Origin: Oscillatoriophycideae cyanobacterium NC_groundwater_1537_Pr4_S-0.65um_50_18
GTDB taxonomy: Bacteria > Cyanobacteriota > Cyanobacteriia > Elainellales > Elainellaceae
Assembly (NCBI GenBank): GCA_016208305.1
Contig: JACQYI010000006.1
Span: 620,001-684,000 of the forward strand
Reading direction: 5' to 3'
Length of the DNA: 64,000 nt
A model generated the notes under the pieces. That model searched no databases. It was not told the origin of the DNA and worked only from the letters and a program-made list of their open reading frames with translations. The translations under genes were made by a program, and so were the position numbers. Positions 36,673-46,030 of the stretch are shown in pieces (position 1 is the stretch's first letter; each line of letters opens with the position of its first letter).

Positions 36673-36984
36673 TCAGGGCTTTAACTTTGGAGTGCGTGAA
36701 CTACGCCAAATCCACCACGCGGCGGCACAGAGGGTGACATTGCCAATCAAGGTTGTGGCAGCCTGCAAGGTCACTAGCCATTCTAGAGATTTGGCATTGT
36801 CAAAAAAATGCCAGGTGCAAGCACACATGGCGCTAATCAGAGCAGGCAGCATGCCAAAGGACAGCGATCGCCATGCCCGGTTCTGGCTGATTTCGCCATA
36901 AGTCCAAATGAGCCAGATGGCGACAATCCATTCAGCGACGCTAGAAATGTGAATCATCCAGGTAGGAATTGAGAGGGCGTGCAT
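36673..36984 (-). CDS. DUF2499 family membrane protein
   Basis: 103 residues with about three membrane segments. The signature is LSIPTWMIHISSVAEWIVAI at the N terminus, with MLPALISAMCACTWHFFDN in the middle and LVTLQAATTLIGN-type helix near the end. First gene of a two-gene unit with DUF3593. The pair is conserved in oxygenic phototrophs and resembles two halves of one small membrane complex; that is inference. Divergent from csaB. Confidence 0.84.
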   Translation of the reverse strand: MHALSIPTWMIHISSVAEWIVAIWLIWTYGEISQNRAWRSLSFGMLPALISAMCACTWHFFDNAKSLEWLVTLQAATTLIGNVTLCAAAWWIWRSSRTPKLKP

Positions 36985-37026
36985 TGGCTCCGGTATTGTA
37001 AAAGACTAGATGCGTTTGGTTTAGCG

Positions 37027-38061
37027 ATGCGGGCAGTGCTGTGTGGTTACTATGGTATGGGAAACGGTGGCGATGAGGCTCTATTGGCAACTTTACTGCA
37101 AATGTTGCCTGCTCATGTCAAGCCGATCGTGTTGTCGGGCAATCCTACCGAAACTTACGAGCGCTACCACGTTGAGACTTGTCCCCGCAAATCTCCTGCA
37201 ATTTTTCAGGCACTCCGGCAGGCCGATGCCTTTATCTGGGGCGGGGGAAGCCTGATGCAAGATAGCACCAGCGCTTTGAGTCCGCTTTACTATGGTGGCC
37301 TGATGGGCTTGGCTCAACAGTTAGGACTCAAGACCATTGCTTGGGCACAAGGCGTTGGCCCTTTGCAGCGATCGCTCACTCAAAAAATCGCTCGATCCGC
37401 TTTTGAGGGGTGTACAGCAGTCAGCGTTAGAGATCGTGGCTCAGCCGCGCTATTGGCAGACTGGCATATTCCCTTTACGCTGGCAGCCGATCCAGTCTGG
37501 GCTTTACAAGCTAGTCCCGTACCCGGACTATGGGATATTCCTGCCCCTAGGGTGGCGGTAGCGCTGCGATCGCACCCTCAGCTCACCCCCCAACGTCTGG
37601 AAATTCTAACGCGGGCGTTAATTGACTTTCAAAAAGCAACCCAAACCAGCCTGCTGCTGATCCCCTTCCAGCCAATACAGGATTTAGCCATCGCCCAAGC
37701 CATTCAGCCGCGCTTGCCAGGGGTAAGTCACATCCTCACCTTGCCCGACCCACAGCAGCTCAAGGGCGTATTTAAGGGCGTAGAGATGGCGATCGCTATG
37801 CGATTTCATGGGCTGATTATGGCAGCCGCCTCCGAATGCCGCTGTTTTGGCATCAGCTATGATCCCAAAGTTTCTCAGTTGATGCAGGATATGGAGTTTC
37901 CAGGCTGGGAGCTGGCGCAAATGCCTACAGATGCGGTGCAGATTGGACGCGAGTGGATTGAGCTGTATGCCAACGGAGATGCCGTGTCGGGCGATCGCAT
38001 TCATGCTTTAATCGACCGGGCTTTAATCCATCAAGAACTTCTCAGTCAAACCCTAAGTTAG
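37027..38061 (+). CDS. csaB: Polysaccharide pyruvyl transferase CsaB
   Basis: 344 residues. Adds ketal-linked pyruvate to cell-wall polysaccharide; in Bacillus this is the anchor for SLH-domain S-layer proteins, and cyanobacteria also use SLH proteins. Motifs: GYYGMGNGGDEALLA at the N terminus, FIWGGGSLMQDSTS (about 74), TIAWAQGVGPL (about 106), SVRDRGSAALL and AMRFHGLIMAAAS (about 258-270). The ATG at 37027 gives the family N terminus; an earlier in-frame start would overlap the divergent gene. Confidence 0.92.
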   Translation: MRAVLCGYYGMGNGGDEALLATLLQMLPAHVKPIVLSGNPTETYERYHVETCPRKSPAIFQALRQADAFIWGGGSLMQDSTSALSPLYYGGLMGLAQQLGLKTIAWAQGVGPLQRSLTQKIARSAFEGCTAVSVRDRGSAALLADWHIPFTLAADPVWALQASPVPGLWDIPAPRVAVALRSHPQLTPQRLEILTRALIDFQKATQTSLLLIPFQPIQDLAIAQAIQPRLPGVSHILTLPDPQQLKGVFKGVEMAIAMRFHGLIMAAASECRCFGISYDPKVSQLMQDMEFPGWELAQMPTDAVQIGREWIELYANGDAVSGDRIHALIDRALIHQELLSQTLS

Positions 38062-38312
38062 ATCTGAATTTAGATCAGACCTTAATTTAAAAATGGAGGA
38101 TGCCAAAAAGAGCGTCCTAAATGTAACGACTTGTAAGATGTCGGCTCCTCAAGTTAGGCAGCAGGTTTCTAAAATTGAGTTTGAGCCGCATTCTGTCTAG
38201 TCATAAGGATTTAATGATAAATAGGGGTCAGCGCAGATAAAGTACGCTATATTAACCTGACATTCGGCGGTAACTGTCGGTAATTTTGTTTTTGTGCTTG
38301 TGAGTGAGAGCT

Positions 38313-40082
38313 ATGAGTGAATCCAACGCCCCATTCCATCATCCCGGTCAACGTCCAGATCAAGCAGAGTCTGCCGATGCCTTGGTAGATTGGGAAAATC
38401 CTTTTGCTGACCTTGCTGAAGGCATTCCTTTTGAGGGCAATGGGTCACTCGAAGACCTATTTTTCGAGGCCAATACAGATGTAGCAGGTGTTCAGACGGA
38501 TGCCAATGAGATTGATATAGATGAGATTGCTCTAGCCGCCGCTGTTCAAGCCGTAGAGTCTTCGCCCACCCCTCACCGATCGCCCTCGACTGATCCCATA
38601 GCCGCGATCGCCGCTTGGTCAGAAAATGCCGCCACTGAACCTGCCGAAGTCGATGTTACAGACCTGATTAGCCTGATTCAAGAACTCAATCAGTGCAACA
38701 GTATTTTGCTCGATCGCGTTTCGCAGCTTGAAGAAGCTTTAGAAAGCAGCCAGGTTGCGCTTCAGGCAGAGGTGGGGCGATCGCAAGACAGCGTGGCTGA
38801 GCCACCGTCAATTAGCTCTAGCGCTTTACCGGCTGCCCCCGATGCCATTGTCAGCCTGTTTAACCAGCTTGAATTTGCCCATCAGGCCAATCAGCGACAG
38901 CAAATTTTGATCGAAACCTTGACAGGGCAGCTAGAAAGCAGCCAAGAGCGGGTAGCCGAGTTAGAGCGAGAATCAGCCCTGATTCAGCAGCGCTGTAACG
39001 AGCAGGTGCAGCTTTTGGCTCAGACAGAAGGCTCAAACCGCGACTTGCAGGCTCGTCTACATCGCCAACAGCGCTACACGCTGCAATTCAAGGCAGCATT
39101 GGAAAAATGCCTGGAAGTGCCTACCCCTCAATATGATATGGGCACAGAAGCAATGGCAGAAGCCATCATGGGAGACAATCCTTTCCTGCTCAAGACTCAA
39201 AAGATTCAGCCTTGGTCAGCTCAGGCAGAAGCAGCAACAGCCCAGTTTCCTTGGATGAAGCTCTATCCCGTTGGATTATCGGAGCCGGATGAAGTAGGCG
39301 AAACTTTGGAGCCGGAAGCAGAGGCAACACCAGAAATCTCGGTTCCATCGCCCACCCTGCCGATCGCCTCAGAAGCAGCCTCTGAAACAGCCTCTGAAAC
39401 AGTCGATAACCCGTCTAAGCTAAAGCTGCCTCTAGAGCTTGATGAATCTTCAATCCCCAACCCGACGCTGGCAGAGATGGCTCCGCCAATTAGTTTCGAC
39501 TCTAACCCTCAGCCCCAAAGCGGCGATGTTAGTTCAGATTTAGCTCACCCTGACCCTGTAGTCGCCATCCCCTCAGTTCCTCCTGCTACTTCCTTCAAAC
39601 TAGAGGCTGAGGCGCAAAGCAGACTGCCTGGGGATTTGCCTGAAGGCGGAATTTCAGATGCGATCGAGGGAGAAGATGCCCTCTGGCAAGACTTGGCGCG
39701 GTTAATTGAAGTTTCTACCGAAGATATGGTGAGAGCCAGTCTTTCAGGAGACTTTTCTGCTTTTGAAGCCATCAATTTTGATGCCTTACCCGCTGACCAG
39801 TCGCTGGCTCACGCATCTACAGTTCCGCCAGTCACTCCAGAACCCCAGCCAGCCTCCAGCCCTCAAAGTATGTCTCAAAGCATGTCAGAAAGCATGCCAG
39901 TCCAAGAGCCTACCGTAGAGGAAGAAACACCTGAACTAGATGAGAGCTTTATTCCAGCGTTGTCTCAGCCTAGCTGGCCTTCTCCCGTCGTTTATCCCCT
40001 ACGCTCTACCAAGAAGCAGCGACCCGCCGGAGTTGATTTGCCCTCCTTCCTGCGCCCTGGCACCGACCCTTTACCCACTTAA
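38313..40082 (+). CDS. Long acidic coiled-coil protein of unknown function
   Basis: 589 residues. I do not recognise it as a named family. The first 110 residues are acidic and disordered (DWENPFADLAEG, NEIDIDEIALAAAVQA). A coiled coil spans about 110-265 (LISLIQELNQCNSILLDRV, RQQILIETLTGQLES, ERVAELERESALIQQR), followed by a conserved-looking YTLQFKAALEKCLEVPTPQYD. The C-terminal 270 residues are Pro/Glu/Ser-rich except EDALWQDLARLIEVSTEDMVRASLSG. No signal or membrane segment. Possibly a scaffold or cytoskeletal-type protein. Confidence 0.8.
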   Translation: MSESNAPFHHPGQRPDQAESADALVDWENPFADLAEGIPFEGNGSLEDLFFEANTDVAGVQTDANEIDIDEIALAAAVQAVESSPTPHRSPSTDPIAAIAAWSENAATEPAEVDVTDLISLIQELNQCNSILLDRVSQLEEALESSQVALQAEVGRSQDSVAEPPSISSSALPAAPDAIVSLFNQLEFAHQANQRQQILIETLTGQLESSQERVAELERESALIQQRCNEQVQLLAQTEGSNRDLQARLHRQQRYTLQFKAALEKCLEVPTPQYDMGTEAMAEAIMGDNPFLLKTQKIQPWSAQAEAATAQFPWMKLYPVGLSEPDEVGETLEPEAEATPEISVPSPTLPIASEAASETASETVDNPSKLKLPLELDESSIPNPTLAEMAPPISFDSNPQPQSGDVSSDLAHPDPVVAIPSVPPATSFKLEAEAQSRLPGDLPEGGISDAIEGEDALWQDLARLIEVSTEDMVRASLSGDFSAFEAINFDALPADQSLAHASTVPPVTPEPQPASSPQSMSQSMSESMPVQEPTVEEETPELDESFIPALSQPSWPSPVVYPLRSTKKQRPAGVDLPSFLRPGTDPLPT

Positions 40083-40859
40083 ATTTTGCCTACTTGAATT
40101 AGGTAGTGCTTGCTGGATAAAGCTCTGAATTGTTTTTGTCACTTGCAAGGGGGCGATCGCATTTGCTCCCTTAGGTTTTCAGCCTCTGCTGAATCTGCAC
40201 AGGCAACCCGATATAAACGCCTTCAGTCTATCGTTGCGGGATGCAGCCGCACAACAATGGACACTTTCAAGCATTTGAGATATTCATGCATGAATCAATA
40301 CTCCCGCCTCTAGAGCGAGTGAGATTCTTGGCTCTACGAATGACCTTAAAATTCACTCTTCTTATCCCACGGCGGCAGCCCGTTGGCGAAGTCTGCTATG
40401 AGGCTTATGGTTTTGCGGGTTCCTGAAACCTCCCGTCCCTATAAGCCAGAGCCACAAGTGTTGGAGTAGAGAGATCGTTTTGGAGAGAAGCTTACCCACA
40501 GAAATGACCTGAGCATCATGGCCACAGCTATATGAAATGAGAAGTTTCAGCCCTGCTATTGAAATTGGCTGCTTAAATGAGAGCTTTCTCATCCTGAGAA
40601 TTGTTGGAACATGTTAGACTAGCCGACTCAAGGCAACCTCTTACAAGCCTGAACTTTTGAGCCGCAAATCACCAATTTTAGGGTGATTAATCGCAATCAA
40701 TGCGTTTTTCCACACAGGAGAAACTGCACACTTTTTGCTACAAATTAACTTTCGCAGTGGGGTTGTTGATCGTCAGTAGGTTCTTAATTAAGAGCGGGCG
40801 AAACCATCTGCCTATCTATGATTTTCTACGGGGCGTTAAATCATTTCAAGGAATTTACG
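40083..40859. other. Intergenic region with a possible IS-end relic
   Basis: About 780 nt. No convincing gene. Contains a palindrome plus hairpin at 40282-40332 (separate entry), an imperfect hairpin at 40403-40446 closed by GGCTTAT/ATAAGCC, and scattered short frames without family likeness. Confidence 0.5.
40282..40332 (-). mobile_element. Possible IS200/IS605-type right-end relic
   Basis: Read on the minus strand, AGCCAAGAATCTCACTCGC, then a CTCTAGAG-centred imperfect hairpin and GGGAGTATTGA follow the layout I know from the right ends of cyanobacterial IS200/IS605 elements (AGCAAGAATC, hairpin, GGGAGTGTCAA). A perfect 14-bp palindrome ATTCATGCATGAAT lies immediately outside. No tnpA or tnpB gene can be read beside it, so only an end would remain. 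Confidence 0.35.
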
Positions 40860-41534
40860 ATGAAAACCGTATTCGCACGGCGGCTATTCATTACCTTTCT
40901 TCCAGCGGTATTTGTCCTTACGGCAATTGCGGCAGTTAGTGTAACTTATCAAGTCCAGATACCCCTGATGACCCGCGATGTCACAGCCATTGCGGATATT
41001 CATCCTCTTTCAGGCATTCTTTCCAATCTTGGGATTCTGCTGTGGTGTGCGGCCACATCAATCTGTTTATTTTCTGCCTTGACGCTTTGGAGAGTGAAGT
41101 CAAAGAGAATATTTTGGTTTCTTCTTTCTTCAGCTCTCTTATCAATGTATCTTTTGTTCGATGACTTCTTCTTATTTCATGAAGTGCTGATTGCCAGATA
41201 TTTAGGCTTGAGCGAAAAAATCGTTTATGGGGTTTTGGGAATTGCTATATCCAGTTATCTCATCGTGTTTCGACGAGTGATACTACGCACAGACTATGTT
41301 TACTTGTTATTAGCATTAGGGCTGCTTACAAGCTCTGTTTTCATAGACGCAGCTCTTGAGCGATGGATATGGCAGCTTGATCAATGGATGTTTCTTCTTG
41401 AAGATGGCATCAAGTGGCTGGGAATCGCGAGCTGGTGTAGCTACTATGTGCAAACTTCTTTTCAGCTATTTGGCAGTAGCTTAGTGCTGTCTACGGTTGT
41501 CGTCCAGCCAGACGTGAGTGCCTCCCGCCGATAA
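40860..41534 (+). CDS. Multi-spanning membrane protein of unknown function
   Basis: 224 residues from ATG 40860, with AAGG about 9 nt upstream. Six hydrophobic segments are visible: about 9-28, 52-74, 82-102, 112-132, 141-158 and 176-200. The loop with DDFFLFHEVLIARYLG is acidic/aromatic and the end is polar. AT-richer and with a different codon feel from its neighbours, so it may be an acquired gene. No family recognised. Confidence 0.7.
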   Translation: MKTVFARRLFITFLPAVFVLTAIAAVSVTYQVQIPLMTRDVTAIADIHPLSGILSNLGILLWCAATSICLFSALTLWRVKSKRIFWFLLSSALLSMYLLFDDFFLFHEVLIARYLGLSEKIVYGVLGIAISSYLIVFRRVILRTDYVYLLLALGLLTSSVFIDAALERWIWQLDQWMFLLEDGIKWLGIASWCSYYVQTSFQLFGSSLVLSTVVVQPDVSASRR

Positions 41535-41651
41535 CAGCTAGCGTTGTGGCTGTAAAAAAACTCTAGCGGCGATCGCATCAATACCCAGTGTCTATAAACT
41601 TAGATTCAAAAACAGTTGGATTCAGAAATTCTAAATTCAAAATAATCACCC

Positions 41652-41684
41652 AAAAAAGAGAAAGGGTCAGAAATCTGCCCTTTC
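41652..41684 (-). terminator. Terminator of tkt
   Basis: Stem GAAAGGG / CCCTTTC (41660-41666 and 41678-41684) with an 11-nt loop. On the minus strand it is followed by TCTTTTTTG, a good T tract, about 95 nt after the tkt stop. Confidence 0.8.
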
Positions 41685-41779
41685 CCCTCATCTTGACTCT
41701 AAGTTCGTGATTCTAAGCTCGTGACTCAATGGTCGTGCTCTAGGTTTCTGGCCTAAGACCAGCTATTTCTAGCGTAAAC

Positions 41780-43792
41780 CTAGCTTAGCAGCGCTTTCGC
41801 CTTAGCCAGTACGTTGTCTACCGTAAAGCCAAACTTCTCTAAGCACACGCCACCCGGAGCCGATGCTCCAAAGCGATCGATGCTCACACAGTCGCCTTCG
41901 GTGCCAACATACTTTGCCCAGCCAAAGCTGCTTCCGGCTTCTACAGACAATCGCTTGGTGACGGCTTTAGGCAGTACAGACTCCCGGTAAGCTGCATCCT
42001 GCTCTTCAAATAGCTCCCAAGAGGGCATCGAGACAACCCGAACCTTTTTGCCTTCGCTGGCGAGGGTTTCGGCAGCCTTGACGCAGAGGCTTAGCTCTGA
42101 GCCTGTACCGATCAGGATAATGTCAGGCGTGCCATCAGCATCGACAACAATATAAGCGCCCTTGGCCACACCTTCAATCGAGGTCGTGGAATAGTTAGGC
42201 AAGTTTTGCCGAGAGAAAGCCATCAGCGTCGGGCGTGCCTGGTTGGCATATTCGATCGCCACCTTGTAGGCTCCCGAACACTCTGTGCCATCTGCCGGAC
42301 GAATAACCGTCAGGTTGGGGATAGCGCGCAGAGAAGCGATCGTCTCAATGGGCTGGTGAGTAGGGCCATCTTCACCTTGACCAATAGAGTCATGGGTCAT
42401 GACCCACACGCTGCCCGCCTGAGACAGAGCCGAGAGGCGGATGGCGGCACGCATATAGTCGGTGAAGATGAGAAAGGTTGCCCCATAGGGAATCAGACCC
42501 GAACCATGCAGAGCGATGCCGTTACAGATTGCGCCCATGCCATGCTCCCGCACACCAAAGTGGATGTTGCGGTTTTGATATTGCCCCTTCTGGAAGTCAC
42601 CAAAACCTTTGATTTCCGTCAGGTTAGAGTGGGTGAGGTCAGCCGAACCACCGATCAGTTCAGGTAGCACCGGAGCCAGCTTATTCAAGCAGGTTTCCGA
42701 ATGCTTGCGAGTCGGTAGTGCCTTGTCTTCAGCCGTGTAGGTAGGCAACACTTTGTCCCAACCTTCCGGTAATTTACCTGAGATCAACCGCTCAAATTCA
42801 GCGGCATCTTCAGGATATTGGGTCTTGTATTTTGCCCAAATTGCTTCCCACTCTGCTTCAGCGCTAGCGCCCCGTTCGATCGCCTTACGCATGTGGCTGA
42901 TCACATCATCAGGAATCTCAAAAGGCTCATGGTTCCAGCCCAAGTTCTCGCGAGTGAGCTTAATTTCATCGCCCCCCAAAGCTGCCCCGTGAACCCCAGC
43001 CGTGTTGGCCTTGTTAGGAGAGCCATAACCAATGGTTGTCGTCACTTTGATCATGGTTGGCTTGTCGGTGACCGCCTTGGCTGATTCGATCGCCTGAGCA
43101 ATAGCATCTAAGTCAGTGTTGCCGTTTTCGACATGCAGCACATGCCAGCCGTAGGCTTCAAACCGCTTAGACACATCTTCGGTAAAGGCAACATCCGTGG
43201 AGCCATCAATAGAAATATGGTTGTCGTCGTAGAGGGCAATCAGCTTACCCAAACCCCAATGTCCAGCGATGGAGCAGGCTTCGCCCGAAACACCCTCCAT
43301 ATTGCAACCATCGCCCAAAATGACGTAGGTGTAGTGATCGACCAAGGTAATATCGGGCTTGTTAAAGCGAGCTGCCAAATGAGCTTCGGCAACAGCCAAA
43401 CCTACACCATTCGCAATGCCTTGCCCCAAAGGCCCCGTCGTCACTTCCACACCAGGAGTTTCAAAGTTTTCCGGATGTCCGGGTGTTCTTGATCCCCATT
43501 GGCGGAATTGCTTAATTTCTTCGATCGGCACACTGTCGTAGCCTGTTAGATGCAGCAAGGCGTACTGCAACATGCAGCCATGACCTGCCGACAAAACGAA
43601 GCGATCGCGGTTAAACCACTTGGGATTTTTGGGATTGAACCGCATGAACTTGTCCCATAGGACATAGGCCATCGGTGCAGCGCCCATCGGCAAGCCGGGG
43701 TGTCCCGACTTTGCTTTTTCAACGGCATCGATCGCTAAAAAACGAATCGAATTAATACAGAGCTCTTCGAGGGATTGGGTCGCAACAGCCAT
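41780..43792 (-). CDS. tkt: Transketolase
   Basis: 670 residues, the full family length. Calvin-Benson and pentose-phosphate enzyme transferring two-carbon units with thiamine diphosphate. Motifs: [20 protein letters not shown] at the N terminus, [15 protein letters not shown], the TPP motif [13 protein letters not shown] (about 155-167), [15 protein letters not shown] and the C-terminal [11 protein letters not shown]. It follows acpP and fabF on the minus strand, a block conserved in many cyanobacteria. A terminator closes the block. Confidence 0.97.
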   Translation of the reverse strand: MAVATQSLEELCINSIRFLAIDAVEKAKSGHPGLPMGAAPMAYVLWDKFMRFNPKNPKWFNRDRFVLSAGHGCMLQYALLHLTGYDSVPIEEIKQFRQWGSRTPGHPENFETPGVEVTTGPLGQGIANGVGLAVAEAHLAARFNKPDITLVDHYTYVILGDGCNMEGVSGEACSIAGHWGLGKLIALYDDNHISIDGSTDVAFTEDVSKRFEAYGWHVLHVENGNTDLDAIAQAIESAKAVTDKPTMIKVTTTIGYGSPNKANTAGVHGAALGGDEIKLTRENLGWNHEPFEIPDDVISHMRKAIERGASAEAEWEAIWAKYKTQYPEDAAEFERLISGKLPEGWDKVLPTYTAEDKALPTRKHSETCLNKLAPVLPELIGGSADLTHSNLTEIKGFGDFQKGQYQNRNIHFGVREHGMGAICNGIALHGSGLIPYGATFLIFTDYMRAAIRLSALSQAGSVWVMTHDSIGQGEDGPTHQPIETIASLRAIPNLTVIRPADGTECSGAYKVAIEYANQARPTLMAFSRQNLPNYSTTSIEGVAKGAYIVVDADGTPDIILIGTGSELSLCVKAAETLASEGKKVRVVSMPSWELFEEQDAAYRESVLPKAVTKRLSVEAGSSFGWAKYVGTEGDCVSIDRFGASAPGGVCLEKFGFTVDNVLAKAKALLS

Positions 43793-44093
43793 GACTTCCT
43801 CTAATCTAACGATGGTTTAATGCTGGGGTGTAACGGGGAGACAAACTCAAATAGTAGGCAAGTATACCTACTGCATATTGTTATTAGTCTATAACTTAAG
43901 CTGCGGCGGATCTATACTTCTGCTACCTAAATTTTCCGAATCTTTCGATACATTTTTGTCAAACAGCTTTGCCAAGGCACCCCAAATCAGACTTGGCAGC
44001 AGAAACAGAGGCAGCCAGCTTCATCTATAAAGCGTACAGCGTAGAGGTGACGCTTAGCAAAAGCGATAGCCCATAAGATAGGAACCCGCTTTT
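43793..44093. other. Intergenic region between fabF and tkt
   Basis: 301 nt, long for a within-operon gap. No gene or strong hairpin. It is AT-rich around 43860-43950 and probably contains a separate promoter for tkt. Confidence 0.5.
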
Positions 44094-45347
44094 TTAAGGT
44101 CTATATTTTCTAAAAGCCAGCGTTACATTGTGTCCGCCAAAGCCAAAGGAATTAGATAGCGCCACTTCTACAGCGTGAGATCGGCTTTGATTCGGCACAT
44201 AGTCTAAATCACAGGCCGGATCTGGGTTTTGCAGATTGATGGTAGGAGGCAATTGGTCATTCGCAACTGCCATCACCGCTGCAACACCTTCAATACCGCC
44301 AGATCCGCCTAACAGATGCCCGGTCATAGACTTTGTAGAGCTAATGGCAACCCGACGCGCATGTTCGCCCAAAACGGTTTTGATAGCAGCCGTTTCATTG
44401 GGATCGTTAACAGGGGTACTGGTACCGTGAGCATTGATGTAGCTCACCTGATCCGGCGTCAGGTCGGCATCTTTCAAGCACAGCGACATCGCTCGAGCTG
44501 CACCCTCACCCTGAGGGGCAATGTTGGTCATGTGGTAGGCATCACAGGTCATACCATAGCCCACCATTTCAGCGTAAATTTTAGCGCCTCGGCTGAGGGC
44601 ATGCTCTAGCTCTTCCAGAATCAGCACTCCGGCTCCTTCGCCCATGACAAAACCATCGCGATCGCGATCAAAGGGGCGAGACGCATGGAGCGGATCATCG
44701 TTGCGCGTAGACATAGCCCGACAAGAGGTAAAGCCAGCAAACGACAAAGGCGTAACGGCTGCTTCTGTCCCCCCGCAAATCATCGCCTGGGCATAGCCGC
44801 GCTGCACCAGTCTAAACGCATCGCCGATCGCGTTAGAACCCGCAGCACAGGCCGTTACCGTACAGACATTTGGGCCTTTCGCGCCCGTCTGAATTGCCGT
44901 CAGACCTGCCGCCATGTTGGCAATCATCATCGGCACCATGAAAGGACTACAGCGATTTGGCCCCCGATCGAGGTAAATCGTTTGTTGTTCTTCCATGACC
45001 TTCAATCCGCCGATGCCCGTGCCCAAAATCACGCCCACCTGCTCGGCATTCAAGTCATTGATGACAAATTTTGCATCTGCCAACGCCTGCTTGCTAGCAC
45101 AAACGCCAAACTGAGAAAAGCGATCCATTCGCTTTGCCTCTTTGCGATCGAGATAGTCGTGAGGATCAAACCCTTTCACCTCTCCTGCCATCCGGCAGTC
45201 ATGCTGAGAAGCATCAAACAGCGTAATCGGCGCAATCCCATTGCGCCCGCTCACCAACCCTTCCCAGTATTCTGCCAGGGTGTTACCGATCGGCGTAATT
45301 GCGCCCAAGCCCGTAACCACAACCCGCTTCAATTCAAAACTTCTCAT
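44094..45347 (-). CDS. fabF: 3-oxoacyl-ACP synthase II
   Basis: 417 residues from ATG 45347, which gives the standard start (KRVVVTGLGAITPIGNTL). Elongating condensing enzyme of type II fatty-acid synthesis. The Cys-His-His triad is present: nucleophile in VTACAAGSNAIGDA (about residue 167), His in INAHGTSTPVND (about 307) and His in SMTGHLLGGSGG (about 344). FGFGGHN near the end is the oxyanion-loop signature. Lies 247 nt downstream of acpP, its acyl carrier. Confidence 0.96.
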   Translation of the reverse strand: MRSFELKRVVVTGLGAITPIGNTLAEYWEGLVSGRNGIAPITLFDASQHDCRMAGEVKGFDPHDYLDRKEAKRMDRFSQFGVCASKQALADAKFVINDLNAEQVGVILGTGIGGLKVMEEQQTIYLDRGPNRCSPFMVPMMIANMAAGLTAIQTGAKGPNVCTVTACAAGSNAIGDAFRLVQRGYAQAMICGGTEAAVTPLSFAGFTSCRAMSTRNDDPLHASRPFDRDRDGFVMGEGAGVLILEELEHALSRGAKIYAEMVGYGMTCDAYHMTNIAPQGEGAARAMSLCLKDADLTPDQVSYINAHGTSTPVNDPNETAAIKTVLGEHARRVAISSTKSMTGHLLGGSGGIEGVAAVMAVANDQLPPTINLQNPDPACDLDYVPNQSRSHAVEVALSNSFGFGGHNVTLAFRKYRP

Positions 45348-45594
45348 GACAGCAGCTTCAATGGGGATAAACACCCAAAATTCACAATACTAGCGCCCGA
45401 TCATTCAGGCGCTAAGGATATTAAGTCTGACCGTGGCACTCGTGTTGTGGCACCCGCTTTCAGTTGGCAGGCTAACCAGGCAGATCTACCGAAAGGCTTT
45501 TACCCCTGCGACTCAAATTCGCCAGACTTGGGTCTAGACATTTCAATCTGGTGTATTTGAGTCTTGGCTCCGCCTCACAGCGCTAAAGAGGAAA

Positions 45595-45840
45595 CTAGGC
45601 AGCAGCTTTTTCTTGAATGTAGTTAACTGCGGCTTGCACCGTCGCAATGCCTTCAGCGGCTTCATCTGGAATTTCGATATCAAACTCTTCTTCTAGAGCC
45701 ATAACCAGCTCAACGGTGTCGAGAGAATCAGCGCCGAGATCGTTCGCAAAACTAGCTTCGGGTGTTACTTCACCTGGGTCAACACTGAGTTGATCCGTCA
45801 CGATTTTTTTAACCCGCTGAAAAATTTCTTCCTGGCTCAT
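45595..45840 (-). CDS. acpP: Acyl carrier protein
   Basis: 81 residues, acidic. The phosphopantetheine attachment Ser is in [19 protein letters not shown] (Ser about residue 40). Typical four-helix ACP length. Upstream of fabF on the same strand. Confidence 0.97.
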   Translation of the reverse strand: MSQEEIFQRVKKIVTDQLSVDPGEVTPEASFANDLGADSLDTVELVMALEEEFDIEIPDEAAEGIATVQAAVNYIQEKAAA

Positions 45841-46030
45841 ACTGAATTCTTTCCTTCCTGGACGCAGTAGCTATTAAAGACCATTTCACCCCATAGCGGC
45901 TTTGGCTTACGGACAGTCTCAGCTTTGTCACGCCGGAACTTGACTGAAAACCCGATCGCTATTTGGGCATCCCTTCATATTATCTGAAAGGGGAACAGGT
46001 TTGAAATTGTGAAGCCTGAGAGTCTAGAGA

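Noticed and set aside
44685-45560. 291-codon plus-strand frame opposite fabF
   Set aside because: Shadow of fabF, whose motifs and length are complete on the minus strand.
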